A DNA stretch of 64,000 nt, taken from the NCBI RefSeq assembly GCF_900163545.1, contig NZ_FUHW01000024.1:23546-87545 (forward strand), given 5' to 3'. The DNA comes from Arthrobacter rhombi. GTDB taxonomy: Bacteria > Actinomycetota > Actinomycetes > Actinomycetales > Micrococcaceae. The position numbers and the translations under genes were made by a program. Shown here piece by piece: positions 41,980 through 50,618 of this stretch (its first letter is position 1; each line of letters starts with the position of its first letter). The notes below the pieces were generated by a model. It did not search any database. It saw only the letters and a list, made by a program, of their open reading frames with translations, and was not told the DNA's origin.

Positions 41980-42602
41980 GCCGGGTTTCCCTTCGTCAGT
42001 TCCTCAACTGATGGGTCGCGGACTACCAGCAGGGCGGCCACCGAGGTTTCCAGCACTGCTCTGGCTTCGGCAACGGAGCGTTCCAGGTACTGGCGCAGCA
42101 GTTGCCAGCTGGCCCAGTCGGAGGCGACGACCAGGGCCGCGACGAGTCGTTCCCGCTCCCCCGCCTCATGCCGATCAAGTTCTTCGGCGAAATGGGCTTC
42201 GATTTCTGCGCGAATTGTCTCCAGGTTCTGGCGCAGATTCTGTTGCAGCACGGGTGAGAAGGGGCGCTGCACATCGGCTGCCCGCGCCAGTGGTGCCAGT
42301 TCCTCCAAGGCTGCGGCCCGGTAGTAGGCGAAGGCCCGGAGACGTTCGGGCAGGTCGGTACCCTCGAGCGGCGGGGTGAATGCCGCCTTCCTGGCATCGA
42401 GTTGCTGGCGGGCGGAGGCGGCCATCACCGCCTCCATATCGGTGAAGTGGCCCCAGAGCGTCCGGGGGGACACCCCCGCGCGTTCGGTCACTTGGCGGGC
42501 GGTGGGTTTGAGTTCCCCGTCGGTGATCAGCCCCAAATGGGCGTCGACGATCAGTGAGCGGGTGCGTTCGGCCCGGGCGCTGCGGCCGTCCACGTCGTTC
42601 AT
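41976..42602 (-). CDS. TetR-family transcriptional regulator
   Basis: A 208-residue TetR protein. The N-terminal helix-turn-helix covers RTRSLIVDAHLGLI, RQVTERAGVSPRTLWGHF and a helical ligand domain follows. It lies inside the acyl-CoA operon: its ATG overlaps the stop of the FadB-like gene (42602/42599), and its stop overlaps the start of the ligase gene. It probably represses the operon through the 29-base inverted repeat upstream of the acyl-CoA dehydrogenase gene, with an acyl-CoA as inducer (inferred). Confidence 0.85.
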   Translation of the reverse strand: MNDVDGRSARAERTRSLIVDAHLGLITDGELKPTARQVTERAGVSPRTLWGHFTDMEAVMAASARQQLDARKAAFTPPLEGTDLPERLRAFAYYRAAALEELAPLARAADVQRPFSPVLQQNLRQNLETIRAEIEAHFAEELDRHEAGERERLVAALVVASDWASWQLLRQYLERSVAEARAVLETSVAALLVVRDPSVEELTKGNPA

Positions 42603-44728
42603 GATCGGCCATTTCCCGGGGCGCCCTGGCCGTCCGGGAGCGCCTCGGTCAGCCAGGGGGCCGGTTCCAGCGTCGGATCCCCGGTGGCCCGGGCGTGCTG
42701 GCGGAGCCGATCGGCGATCCGGGCGCGCCCGATCTGCTGGGCGTAGAACATGGGCCCTCCCCGGTAGGCGGGCCAGTTATAGCCTTTGACCCAGATGAGG
42801 TCGATATCCCCGGGGCGTTCGGCGATGTCTTCGGCGAGAATCCGGGCGCCCTCGTTGATCATCGGGTAGAGCAGCCGTTCGAGGATCTCCTCGGAGTCGA
42901 TCTCCCGGCGTTCGATCCCCTGTTCGGCGCTGGCCGCTTCGATGATGTCGGTGACTGCGGGGTCCTCCCGACGCTCGCGGCCCTGGTAGGCGAAGAAACC
43001 TGCGCCGGTCTTTTGCCCGAACCTGCCGGCCTCGCAGAGCGCGTCGCCTACGGCAGCCGTGGTGCCCTGGGCCTGGCGGTTGCGCCAACCGATATCCAGC
43101 CCGGCCAGATCGGCCATGGCAAACGGGCCCATGCGGAAACCGAAACCGGTCAACGCGTCGTCGACCTGCCCCGGCAGCGCCCCTTCCAGCAAGAGGGCCT
43201 CGGCCTGGCGGGCGCGGACTTCGAGCATCCGGTTGCCCACGAACCCATGGCAGACCCCCACCACGACGGGGCATTTGCCCAGCCGCCGGGCCAAGGAAAC
43301 CGCTGTGGCGAGAACCCGGGTCTCCGTGGCCTCCCCCCGGACGATTTCCACCAGTTCCATGACGTTCGCGGGGCTGAAGAAGTGCATTCCCAGCACGCGG
43401 CCGGGATGGGCCGTGGTGGCGGCGAGTGCGTCCACGTCGAGGTAGGAGGTGTTCGTGGCCAGTACTGCGTCCTCGCTGGTGTGGGCGTCGAGCCGGGCGA
43501 AGATCTCTTTTTTGACGTCCAGGTCCTCAAAGGCCGCTTCGATGATGAGGTCTGCCGAGGCCAGGTCGGCGTAGTCGAGGCTTCCGCTGATGCGAGCAAA
43601 TTGTTCGTTGGCCCTCTGGGGGCTGCGGCTGCCGTGGGAGACCGAAACGTCCAGAGTCGCCCGGATCTGGGCCAGGCCGCGGTCCAGGGCTTCGGCAGAG
43701 GTTTCCACCACGGTGACCGGAACCCCCGCGGTGGCCAGGGCCAATGCGATGCCCCCGCCCATGGTCCCGGCACCGATGACCCCGGCACGCCGCACGTCGC
43801 GGGCGGCTATTTCTCCCGGGGCGGTGGCGATGGCCCGGGGCGTGCGGCTGGCCCGTTCGGCGGCGAAGAGGTGGAGACCGGCCGCCGATTCGTCGCTGGC
43901 CAGCCGCTCCAGGAACTTCTCGCGTTCGAGCTCTGCCCCGGCGTCGAATCCCTGCTCGATGCCTGCGGCGAGGGAGTCCACTGCCGCCCGGGCCGCGAAG
44001 GGGTCCTTGGCCTTGCGCACTGCGGGGGCCGCGAGCCGTTCGATAGTTCCCGGAACGGCTGCGGCTTCGGCGATCCGCCGGTTCAGGTCACGGGTTCTGG
44101 TGGGGGGCGTCGACCCGGTTCCGGGCTCCTCGTCGAGCCGGGAAGCCGCCCAGGCGACGGCGGCACAGGAGAAATCCCCACCATCGAGAACCGCGTCGAT
44201 GAGCCCGTCACCTTCGGCAGTGGCTGCACCGACGCGCGTTCCGGTCAGGATCATGGCCAGCGCCCGTTCGGGCCCGACGAGTCGCGGCAGCCGCCCGGTG
44301 CCGCCGGCCCCCGGGATGAGCCCCAAGGTGATTTCCGGCAGCCCGAGCAGGGCCTCGGGGTGCGCGACCCGGGTGTGGGCGGCCATCGCCAATTCCAGCC
44401 CCCCGCCCAGGGCCACCCCGGAGATGGCTGCGGTCACCGGCAGGGCAAACGACTCGATCCGGTCCACGAGTTCGGGCAGCGAGATCCCGTCGGTGGAGCC
44501 ACCGAATTCGGTGATGTCGGCGCCGGCGGAGAACGCCTTCTCCGTGCCCGTGAGCACCACGGCGCGCACACCTGACAGATCCGCCACGTCATCGAGTGCC
44601 TGGGCGATCGCCGTGCGGGCCGTCTGCCCCAGGGCGTTGACCGGCGGAGCCAACAGGGTCAGCAGGACGACGTCGTCGTGTCGGGAGAGGGCGACCCGGG
44701 GAGCGGGGCGGGAGCTGGGGTCGGTCAT
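42599..44728 (-). CDS. FadB/FadJ-like enoyl-CoA hydratase/3-hydroxyacyl-CoA dehydrogenase
   Basis: A 709-residue multifunctional beta-oxidation enzyme. The N-terminal crotonase domain (to about 190) carries AFSAGADITEFGGS and LPEITLGLIPGAGGTGRLPRL (glutamate and oxyanion region). The NAD domain starts at GVIGAGTMGGGIALALATAG (about residue 315) with LGMHFFSPANVMELVEIVRG holding the catalytic His region, and VVVGVCHGFVGNRML. The C-terminal half repeats the dehydrogenase helical domain (KGYNWPAYRGGPMFYA). It hydrates enoyl-CoA and oxidises 3-hydroxyacyl-CoA. It is the second gene of the operon. Confidence 0.92.
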   Translation of the reverse strand: MTDPSSRPAPRVALSRHDDVVLLTLLAPPVNALGQTARTAIAQALDDVADLSGVRAVVLTGTEKAFSAGADITEFGGSTDGISLPELVDRIESFALPVTAAISGVALGGGLELAMAAHTRVAHPEALLGLPEITLGLIPGAGGTGRLPRLVGPERALAMILTGTRVGAATAEGDGLIDAVLDGGDFSCAAVAWAASRLDEEPGTGSTPPTRTRDLNRRIAEAAAVPGTIERLAAPAVRKAKDPFAARAAVDSLAAGIEQGFDAGAELEREKFLERLASDESAAGLHLFAAERASRTPRAIATAPGEIAARDVRRAGVIGAGTMGGGIALALATAGVPVTVVETSAEALDRGLAQIRATLDVSVSHGSRSPQRANEQFARISGSLDYADLASADLIIEAAFEDLDVKKEIFARLDAHTSEDAVLATNTSYLDVDALAATTAHPGRVLGMHFFSPANVMELVEIVRGEATETRVLATAVSLARRLGKCPVVVGVCHGFVGNRMLEVRARQAEALLLEGALPGQVDDALTGFGFRMGPFAMADLAGLDIGWRNRQAQGTTAAVGDALCEAGRFGQKTGAGFFAYQGRERREDPAVTDIIEAASAEQGIERREIDSEEILERLLYPMINEGARILAEDIAERPGDIDLIWVKGYNWPAYRGGPMFYAQQIGRARIADRLRQHARATGDPTLEPAPWLTEALPDGQGAPGNGRS

Positions 44729-44782
44729 GGGGCCCTTCCGGTGGGGTGCAGGTACTGGCAGGCTATTGATTCGGCGGCAGGG

Positions 44783-45964
44783 TTATTTGAAGGCTGAGAT
44801 GCCGGTGATGTCCCGGCCGACCAACAACGACTGGATCGAGTCGGTCCCCTCATAGGTGCTGACAATGTCCATATCGGTCAGATGCCTGGCGATATGGCGT
44901 TCGATGAGTACACCGTTCCCGGCGAGCATGTCCCGGGCCTCGTTGCAGATCCATTTGGCCTTCTGCGCCGTGGACATCTTGACCATGGAGGCCATCGGAC
45001 CGGTGAGTCGGTCGGTCTCTGCCAGCTCGGCCATCCGGGTGCACATCAGTTGCATGGCGGTGAGCTCGGAGAGCATATTGGCCAGCTTATGTTGTACCAG
45101 TTGGAAGCTGGCGATCGGCTGGCCGAATTGTTCGCGCTGACCCGCGTAGGTGGCGGCGATTTCGTAGGCGGCCATGGCGTGGCCTACCGCTTCCCAGGCG
45201 GCGCCGCCACGGGTTGCGGTGAGTACCCGGGAGACATCGCGGAAGGAGTGGCAGTTCTCCAGTTGGTTGGCCGCGGGGACGCGCATATCCGAGATCACGA
45301 TATCCGATTGCAGGATCGCCCGTTTGCCCATTTTCCCGGTGATCACGGTGGGTTCATATCCTGCGGGGTAGGTACCGTCGTCGTTCTTCTCCATGACGAA
45401 TCCCTTGACCTGGCCGTCGGCCGCGTCCCGGGCGAAGATGACGACGATATCGGCGGCATCCCCGTTGCCGATCCAGCGCTTATGCCCGTTGAGGACCCAT
45501 TCTCCGCCCTCGCGGCGGGCGCTGGTTTCCAGGGCAACGGAGTCTGATCCGTGCTCTGGTTCGGTGAGCGCGAACGCCCCCGTGCGCTGAAGCGTGGCCA
45601 TCTCCGGCAGCCAGCGTTGGCGTTGTTCCTCGCTGCCGAGCATGGCGATGGTCCCCATGCCCAGCGATGAGTGCACGCCGATATAGGTGTTGATGGAGCC
45701 GTCGCCGCGGGAGATTTCGCGGGCGACGATTCCTGCCGCCCGGCGGCTCAACCCCGGGCACCCGTACCCTTCGATGGTGCCGCCGATGATGCCCAGGCCC
45801 GCCAAGCCGGGGCGTAGCTGGTGCGGGAACTCGGCCCGTTCCCAGTACTCGTTGATGATGGGCAGGACATCCGTATCGACGTAGGCTCGGATCCTGTCGC
45901 GCAGGGCGATCTCCGCATCGTCGAGTTCCTCGTCGAGCAGGAAGTAGTCGCTGGTGACCGTCAT
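44783..45964 (-). CDS. Acyl-CoA dehydrogenase (glutaryl-CoA dehydrogenase-like)
   Basis: A 393-residue flavoenzyme. AFALTEPEHGSDSVALETSARR and NGHKRWIGNG are the FAD/substrate motifs. The C-terminus TYEGTDSIQSLLVGRDITG supplies the catalytic Glu in the YEGT position used by glutaryl-CoA and related dehydrogenases. It makes the first double bond in acyl-CoA oxidation; decarboxylating activity is possible given the similarity to GCDH. I chose ATG 45964; an ATG-less extension to 46042 would run into the operator. It is the first gene of the operon. Confidence 0.88.
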   Translation of the reverse strand: MTVTSDYFLLDEELDDAEIALRDRIRAYVDTDVLPIINEYWERAEFPHQLRPGLAGLGIIGGTIEGYGCPGLSRRAAGIVAREISRGDGSINTYIGVHSSLGMGTIAMLGSEEQRQRWLPEMATLQRTGAFALTEPEHGSDSVALETSARREGGEWVLNGHKRWIGNGDAADIVVIFARDAADGQVKGFVMEKNDDGTYPAGYEPTVITGKMGKRAILQSDIVISDMRVPAANQLENCHSFRDVSRVLTATRGGAAWEAVGHAMAAYEIAATYAGQREQFGQPIASFQLVQHKLANMLSELTAMQLMCTRMAELAETDRLTGPMASMVKMSTAQKAKWICNEARDMLAGNGVLIERHIARHLTDMDIVSTYEGTDSIQSLLVGRDITGISAFK

Positions 45965-46019
45965 ACCGTTTTTCACTCTGCCGTCCTGTGGTGGGGGAAC
46001 TGGCGGGTCGAGCAACCCG

Positions 46020-46048
46020 AACAATTTGCACACTAACTGCAAATTGTT
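46020..46048. promoter_or_regulatory. Perfect 11-7-11 inverted repeat, candidate TetR operator
   Basis: AACAATTTGCA, seven bases, then TGCAAATTGTT form a perfect inverted repeat of 29 bases. It covers the -10 region of a leftward promoter, TTGCCC (46053-46058), 17 bases, TAGTGT (46030-46035), in front of the acyl-CoA dehydrogenase gene. The length suits a TetR dimer pair, and the operon encodes a TetR protein. Confidence 0.75.
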
Positions 46049-46084
46049 TCCCGGGCAAGGGTTTTCGGTGGACCGGCGACCGTC

Positions 46085-46711
46085 TCAGCCGGCCGCCGAC
46101 CGTGCTGCGGCGATGAAGGCGCGGATCAACCCGGTGTCCTTGACCCCGCGCCGGGATTCCACCCCGCTGGAGACGTCGGCGCCCGTGGCCCCCGAGCTGT
46201 TCAGCAGGGCCGCGACATTGTCCACGGTGAGCCCTCCGGCCAGCAGCCAGAACCCCCCAGGGGCCCGGCCGGCCAGCACCGAGGGGTCGAAGGTCTCACC
46301 GGCCCCGGGGTCGACGGCGTCCAGCAGGATCCGCTCCCGGGCCCACTCGGCACGACCTGCCGAGGACAGGGCGGCATACGTCGGGGCGGAGAAGGCCCGC
46401 AGGGTGCGGTAACCAGCCTCCTGGGCGGCGCGGATATCGGCCAGTGGTTCTTCACCGTGCAATTGGACGGTGGACACCCCTGCCGCTGCCGCGGTGGACA
46501 GGACGACATCGAGGGGCTGGTTGCGGAAAACCCCTACGGTTTCGACCGCCTCGGGGATGCCAGCTATCAGCTGGCGCACCATCGCCGGCTCCACGGTCCG
46601 CACACTGCCGGGGGCGAAGATGAAACCCAGGGCATCGGCCCCGGCCTCCACGGCGGCAGCCACGGTTCCGGGCGTGCTCAACCCGCAGATCTTTACATAG
46701 CGTTCGGTCAT
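46085..46711 (-). CDS. trpF: Phosphoribosylanthranilate isomerase
   Basis: A 208-residue TIM barrel. VKICGLSTPGTVAAAVEAGADALGF (in two parts) carries the catalytic Cys, VQLHGEE matches strand 4, ILLDAVDPGAGETFDPS carries the catalytic Asp, and LAGGLTVDNVAALL and GADVSSGVESRRGVKD hold the phosphate site. It rearranges phosphoribosylanthranilate in tryptophan synthesis. It is alone here, away from other trp genes. The ATG at 46711 precedes the ICGL motif at the usual distance. Confidence 0.92.
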   Translation of the reverse strand: MTERYVKICGLSTPGTVAAAVEAGADALGFIFAPGSVRTVEPAMVRQLIAGIPEAVETVGVFRNQPLDVVLSTAAAAGVSTVQLHGEEPLADIRAAQEAGYRTLRAFSAPTYAALSSAGRAEWARERILLDAVDPGAGETFDPSVLAGRAPGGFWLLAGGLTVDNVAALLNSSGATGADVSSGVESRRGVKDTGLIRAFIAAARSAAG

Positions 46712-46818
46712 GTCCGGGCTCCGCTCCTCGCCTCCGCCCGGCAGCTCGCCGGGGTGCTCCCCTAGTATCCTGCACGGGGCCATGCCTCGGCCAGCCGTCC
46801 GAGGGCATGGCCGGCGGA

Positions 46819-47394
46819 TCAGTCGCCGGGTCGGTCGCCGTCGGAAACCCTGGTGTGGATGCGTTCGCCGTCTCCCCCGAAAATGCTCAGCACCTCCACG
46901 GATCGGCCATCCGCCGATCCCATGGCGTGCGGGATCCGGGTATCGAATTCGGCGGCCTCCCCGGGTTCGAGCACCAGGTCCCGATCCCCCAGCAGCAGGC
47001 GCAATTTCCCGGAGAGCACATACAGCCAGTCGTATCCATCATGCACGCGGGGCCCCGGCATGACCTGGCGTCCCGGATAGGTCATCCTGAACGTCTGCGT
47101 GGGCGAGTTCGGCGGAGACAGCCTGAGGGTCTGGATGCCGTGGTGCATGCTGCGGGTGGGGCGGATGCGCGGGTCGGGCACCTCTGCGGGGATGAGCTCG
47201 TCGATGCCGATGCGCAGCGCTCGGGTCAGCGGCAACAGCAGTTCCAGGCTGGCCTGGCGCTTGCCCGATTCCAGCCGCGAGAGCGTGGACACCGATATGC
47301 CGGTTTTGGAGGCCAGATCCTCCAGCGTCCGATCCTGCTTCACCCGGGCAGCCCGGAGTCGGGGGCCGATCTGCTCGAGAACCGTATCCTTCAC
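46819..47394 (-). CDS. XRE-family regulator with C-terminal cupin domain
   Basis: A 191-residue protein. The HTH_3 domain is RLRAARVKQDRTLEDLASKT and VSTLSRLESGKRQASLELLLP, and the cupin is VHDGYDWLYVLSGKLRLLL followed by LEPGEAAEFDTRIPHAMG. The start is a GTG at 47394 after GAAGGGAAAGAT; a TTG at 47421 would add nine residues. It is divergent from a flavoprotein and a methyltransferase gene, and a GCAAA/TTTGC inverted repeat lies between. It probably controls both; the ligand is unknown. Confidence 0.86.
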   Translation of the reverse strand: MKDTVLEQIGPRLRAARVKQDRTLEDLASKTGISVSTLSRLESGKRQASLELLLPLTRALRIGIDELIPAEVPDPRIRPTRSMHHGIQTLRLSPPNSPTQTFRMTYPGRQVMPGPRVHDGYDWLYVLSGKLRLLLGDRDLVLEPGEAAEFDTRIPHAMGSADGRSVEVLSIFGGDGERIHTRVSDGDRPGD

Positions 47395-47417
47395 ATCTTT
47401 CCCTTCTTGCTGTTTCT

Positions 47418-47431
47418 GCAAAGATATTTGC
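47418..47431. promoter_or_regulatory. GCAAA-N4-TTTGC inverted repeat in the divergent XRE/flavoprotein promoter
   Basis: GCAAA, four bases, then TTTGC sit between the XRE-cupin gene and the divergent flavoprotein gene, about 24 bases before the XRE start. Its size fits an XRE dimer site. The assignment is by position only. Confidence 0.4.
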
Positions 47432-47463
47432 CATCATAGCAGTGGGGGTTCCACAGTTGAAGC

Positions 47464-48411
47464 ATGAAAACCAACAGCAACTACGACGTCATCATCATCG
47501 GCGCCGGCGCCGCGGGTCTCAGTGCAGCACTGATGCTCGGCCGCTCGCTCCGCAGCACGCTCGTCCTGGACACCGGCACCCCGCGCAACCGCTTCGCCGC
47601 AGGGATCCATGGTGTCCTGGGCAACGACGGCACCGCCCCCGAGGACTTCTTGGCCCGCGGCCGTTCCGAGGTCGCCGGCTATGGCGTCCAGTTCGGCACG
47701 GCGGCAGCCGCAACCGTCGTGGCAACCGACGCCGGTATCACCGTGACCGATACCCAGGGCCGGCACCATGCTGCCCGCCGCCTCGTGGCCGCCACCGGAA
47801 TCAGCGATGAACTCCCGCCGCTGCCCGGCCTCGCCGCGGGCTGGGGAACCGATGTGCTGCACTGCCCGTATTGCCACGGCTGGGAGGTCCGCGGTCAACG
47901 CCTCGGCATCCTGGCCACCTCGCCCATGGCCCTGCACCAGGCGCAGCTGATCCGCCAGTGGAGCGACGACGTCGTCCTCTTCAGCGCCGGCGCCGGACCC
48001 ATCGACGACGCACTGACCACCACCCTGGCCTCCCGGGACGTGGTGATCGACAACCGGCAGGTCACCGGCATCCTCAGGAACGACGCCGGGGCCCTCACCG
48101 GGGTGCGGATGGTAGACGGCGGGCAACGGAACCTCGACGCCCTTTTCACCGCCGGTGAACTCCACCCCCAGGACGCCTACCTTGACGGACTGGGTTTGAC
48201 GCGGGAGCAGACACCTTTTGGCAACTTCATCGCCGCCGATCCCACCGGCAAAACCAGTCACCCGAGGATCTGGGCTGCCGGAAACCTCGTCGCCCCGATG
48301 GCCAATGTGCCGATGAGCATGTCGGCGGGCACGATGGCTGGCAGCATGGTCAACATGGACCTGGTGACCGAGGATTTCAACCACGCAGCACAGCAGGTTC
48401 ACGCGGCATGA
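47464..48411 (+). CDS. Thioredoxin reductase-like NAD(P)/FAD flavoprotein
   Basis: A 315-residue flavoprotein of the thioredoxin reductase fold: VIIIGAGAAGLSAALMLGRS (FAD), TGTPRNRFAAGIHGVLGNDG, then LVAATGISDELPPLPG and the motif HCPYCHGWEVRGQRLGIL with a CPYC active-site pair, and RIWAAGNLVAPMANVPMSMS at the end. The NAD-binding Gly motif is less clear than in TrxB (LGILATSPMALHQA), as in related proteins such as GliT/HlmI-like oxidases, so it may be an oxidase of small dithiols rather than a thioredoxin reductase. The next gene overlaps its stop (ATGA). Confidence 0.85.
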   Translation: MKTNSNYDVIIIGAGAAGLSAALMLGRSLRSTLVLDTGTPRNRFAAGIHGVLGNDGTAPEDFLARGRSEVAGYGVQFGTAAAATVVATDAGITVTDTQGRHHAARRLVAATGISDELPPLPGLAAGWGTDVLHCPYCHGWEVRGQRLGILATSPMALHQAQLIRQWSDDVVLFSAGAGPIDDALTTTLASRDVVIDNRQVTGILRNDAGALTGVRMVDGGQRNLDALFTAGELHPQDAYLDGLGLTREQTPFGNFIAADPTGKTSHPRIWAAGNLVAPMANVPMSMSAGTMAGSMVNMDLVTEDFNHAAQQVHAA

Positions 48412-49124
48412 ACGAACGGAGCAGCACCGACATGGAGCACCAACAACACCACCACGACGAGGCGCCCACCGAGGCGCCCATCGAGCCGCGCGCCTTCTGG
48501 GAAGCCAGGTACGGCGAGCGCGAAAGGATCTGGAGCGGGGCTGCCAACCGGGCCCTGGTGGACGTTGTTTCCCCGCTGAAACCGGGCAGCGCCCTGGATC
48601 TGGGCTGCGGGGAAGGCGGGGATTCGCTGTGGCTGGCCGAGGCCGGCTGGCAGGTCACCGGGGCGGATATTTCCGCCACCGCCCTCGAACGGGCCGCCGT
48701 CCAGGCCCACTCCCGCGGCCTGGGCGCAGAGGCGGTCAGCTGGCTGCAGGTGGATCTGGGCGAGGACTTCCCGCCGGGAACCTACGATCTGGTCTCCGCC
48801 TGCTTCCTGGCCTCGCCGGTGCAGTTGAACCGCGGTAAGGTTCTGCGCCGGGCTGCGGACGCCGTCACCGCGGGCGGCACCCTGCTCATCGTCTCCCATG
48901 CCGCCATGCCTCCCTGGGCCCGGCACCGGCATGGCCCCGATGAGGCGCCCAGCTCCCACGGCCCCGGCGACTTCCCCACCCCTGCCGAGGAACTCGAACT
49001 CCTCGGACTCGACGAGGACCGGTGGACGGTCGTCACCGCGGAGGTCAGGCCGCGGCAGGCCACCGGCCCCGAGGGCGCCGTCGTCGACCTGGAAGACACC
49101 GTCATCGTCGCCCGGCGACACTAG
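48408..49124 (+). CDS. Class I SAM-dependent methyltransferase
   Basis: A 238-residue methyltransferase. FWEARYGERERIWSGAANRALVD (in two parts) is the opening seen in TehB-like and thiol methyltransferases, motif I is ALDLGCGEGGDSLWLAEAGW, then VTGADISATALERAA, and TLLIVSHAAMPPWA. A His-rich N-terminus (HQQHHHDE) precedes it. The start overlaps the flavoprotein stop (ATGA). With the flavoprotein and the XRE-cupin regulator it forms a conserved-looking trio. Confidence 0.84.
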   Translation: MNERSSTDMEHQQHHHDEAPTEAPIEPRAFWEARYGERERIWSGAANRALVDVVSPLKPGSALDLGCGEGGDSLWLAEAGWQVTGADISATALERAAVQAHSRGLGAEAVSWLQVDLGEDFPPGTYDLVSACFLASPVQLNRGKVLRRAADAVTAGGTLLIVSHAAMPPWARHRHGPDEAPSSHGPGDFPTPAEELELLGLDEDRWTVVTAEVRPRQATGPEGAVVDLEDTVIVARRH

Positions 49125-49145
49125 CAGGACCGGGCCCGGGGCATT

Positions 49146-49164
49146 GCCGGCCCCCGCGGCCGGC
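49146..49164. terminator. GC-rich hairpin between convergent genes
   Basis: GCCGGCC, five bases, GGCCGGC form a perfect seven-pair stem between the convergent methyltransferase and TauE genes. There is no U-run, so it may be a weak two-way terminator. Confidence 0.4.
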
Positions 49165-49185
49165 GGCCCTGGCCGGGCCGTCGAC

Positions 49186-49935
49186 TTAGAGGAGGCCGAG
49201 CCACCCCTTGGCAATGGCGGCAAAGGCTCCGACGAACGCGATGATCAGGATGAACGCGCGGGCATGATGGTCATGGACATAGCGCTGGAGGCGTTCACCA
49301 CCGAAGATCCCGACCACGATGGCCAGCACGATCAGCGCCCAGTACCACCAGGGCAGGATGAGTTGTTGTTCCGGAGCCAGCAGGACCTTCGACACCACTG
49401 AAACGGTTCCGGTCACGGCGAAGAACGGTTGCATGGTGGCGGCGAAGGAGCGCTGGTCCCACCGGGTGAGCACCGCGTACGCGCTGACCGCCGGACCCCC
49501 GACCCCTGCCATGGAGCTCGTCAACCCGGACAGCGCTCCGGCGGCTGATCGTATGCCAGCCCCTCCCACGGCGATGCTGGAGCGGGAAAGGCCCAGGGAG
49601 AGCAGCAGGGCGATCAACACGATGATGCCCACCGAGAGCGAGAGGACAGCTGATTCGAGCCGGGTGGCGATCAGCGCACCGATGACGGATCCGACGACGC
49701 TGAAGGCGGCCAGCCAGCGGAACGCCGACCAGTTGATGTCCTTCCAGACCCGCGGGGTGATCAGCGTGGAGGAGACGACGCCGCAGATATTCACCAGCAG
49801 CACCCCCTCATGGGGGCCGAGCAGCAGGACCAGGAACGGCGAGGCCAGCATGGCGAATCCCAGCCCGGCGACCCGTTGCGCGACGGCACCGACGAACACG
49901 AGGGAGGCGGCCACGGCCAGGAGTTGAAGATCCAC
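49186..49935 (-). CDS. TauE/SafE-family membrane transporter
   Basis: A 249-residue protein with seven to eight hydrophobic segments. VAQRVAGLGFAMLASPFLVL and SGLTSSMAGVGGPAVSAYAVL are the paired family motifs. TauE/SafE proteins export sulfite, sulfoacetate or related anions. It stands alone, convergent with the methyltransferase gene, and is divergent from the copper operon. Confidence 0.87.
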   Translation of the reverse strand: MDLQLLAVAASLVFVGAVAQRVAGLGFAMLASPFLVLLLGPHEGVLLVNICGVVSSTLITPRVWKDINWSAFRWLAAFSVVGSVIGALIATRLESAVLSLSVGIIVLIALLLSLGLSRSSIAVGGAGIRSAAGALSGLTSSMAGVGGPAVSAYAVLTRWDQRSFAATMQPFFAVTGTVSVVSKVLLAPEQQLILPWWYWALIVLAIVVGIFGGERLQRYVHDHHARAFILIIAFVGAFAAIAKGWLGLL

Positions 49936-50014
49936 TGCTACAGCCTAAGCGGCAACCCCGCGGGCCGACGGGTCGGCTCGTGGGAAAGCCTGGAGGAGTC
50001 GCCTCCGGGGTGGT

Positions 50015-50043
50015 TTGAGTCCTCTACCCCCTAGGGGTATATT
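50015..50043 (+). promoter_or_regulatory. Copper operon promoter with CsoR-type box in the spacer
   Basis: TTGAGT (50015-50020), a 17-base spacer and TATATT (50038-50043) form a good sigma-70-like promoter. TACCCC-CTA-GGGGTA (50025-50039) fills the spacer and touches the -10. G/C-rich TACCCC/GGGGTA repeats of this type are bound by copper-sensing CsoR. Copper should lift repression of the three downstream genes. The regulator gene is not in the window. Confidence 0.8.
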
Positions 50044-50090
50044 CGGGGCGGGCGCATGATGCGTCCACGGCCGACCTCCGGAAGGGAACC

Positions 50091-50474
50091 ATGTACTCAC
50101 ACACAGTACGTCGTGTCGCGCCCGCGGTTCCGCGTCTGGGGATCCTCCTCACCCTGTTGGCCGTCCTGATGTGCATGACGGGCGTAGCCCATGCCCATGA
50201 CGTCAGCACTCCACCAGCTCATGGCTCCGTGTCATCCCAGAACATCCACGAAACGCCGCTGCCCCCGGCCGGCGATTCCGTGCATTGCTCGGCCGGGATT
50301 GCTTCCGATGGCGGATGTCTCACGGTTTCTTCGGGCCATCTGTTGGCGGCGCCACCACCGCCGTTCATCGGTTGGCTAGCCGACGCCCCCCGTCCCGCGC
50401 AGCCATCGCTGCGCCCCACGGCCCACCACCCGCCGTCTCCCACACCGGGAGATCTTTCCATCAACAGGACGTAG
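50091..50474 (+). CDS. Small secreted protein of a copper operon, DUF6153-like
   Basis: A 127-residue protein with an N-terminal hydrophobic segment (RLGILLTLLAVLMCMTGVAHAHD) ending in a plausible signal cleavage site, then His-rich sequence (HDVSTPPAHGSVS, NIHETPLP) and two Cys (HCSAGIASDGGC), then a Pro-rich tail. The pattern resembles DUF6153, found in actinobacterial copper loci. The Cys and His residues suggest copper binding, but this is inferred. GGAAGGGAACC precedes the ATG. Confidence 0.66.
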   Translation: MYSHTVRRVAPAVPRLGILLTLLAVLMCMTGVAHAHDVSTPPAHGSVSSQNIHETPLPPAGDSVHCSAGIASDGGCLTVSSGHLLAAPPPPFIGWLADAPRPAQPSLRPTAHHPPSPTPGDLSINRT

Positions 50475-50491
50475 ACCGCCGACTCGCCTCC

Positions 50492-50511
50492 CGTCGGGTG
50501 CCCACCCGACG
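50492..50511 (+). promoter_or_regulatory. Hairpin between the small copper gene and the lipoprotein gene
   Basis: CGTCGGGT, four bases, ACCCGACG form a perfect eight-pair stem after the small secreted protein gene. It may attenuate transcription or protect the mRNA. No U-run follows. Confidence 0.4.
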
Positions 50512-50618
50512 CCACGAGATCATCTGGTGCGTCGTGATCCTGCTCCGGGTCCTTCCCCCGACGCGCCATCAATCTGCGTGGGCCATGCGCCCCTGAGTCC
50601 TGAAGGAAATCCCCGATC

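Noticed and set aside
42695..44575. A very long open frame on the plus strand opposite the FadB-like gene
   Set aside because: High-GC coding DNA gives long antisense frames; the minus strand has clear motifs and the plus frame has only low-complexity Gly, Arg and Pro-rich sequence.
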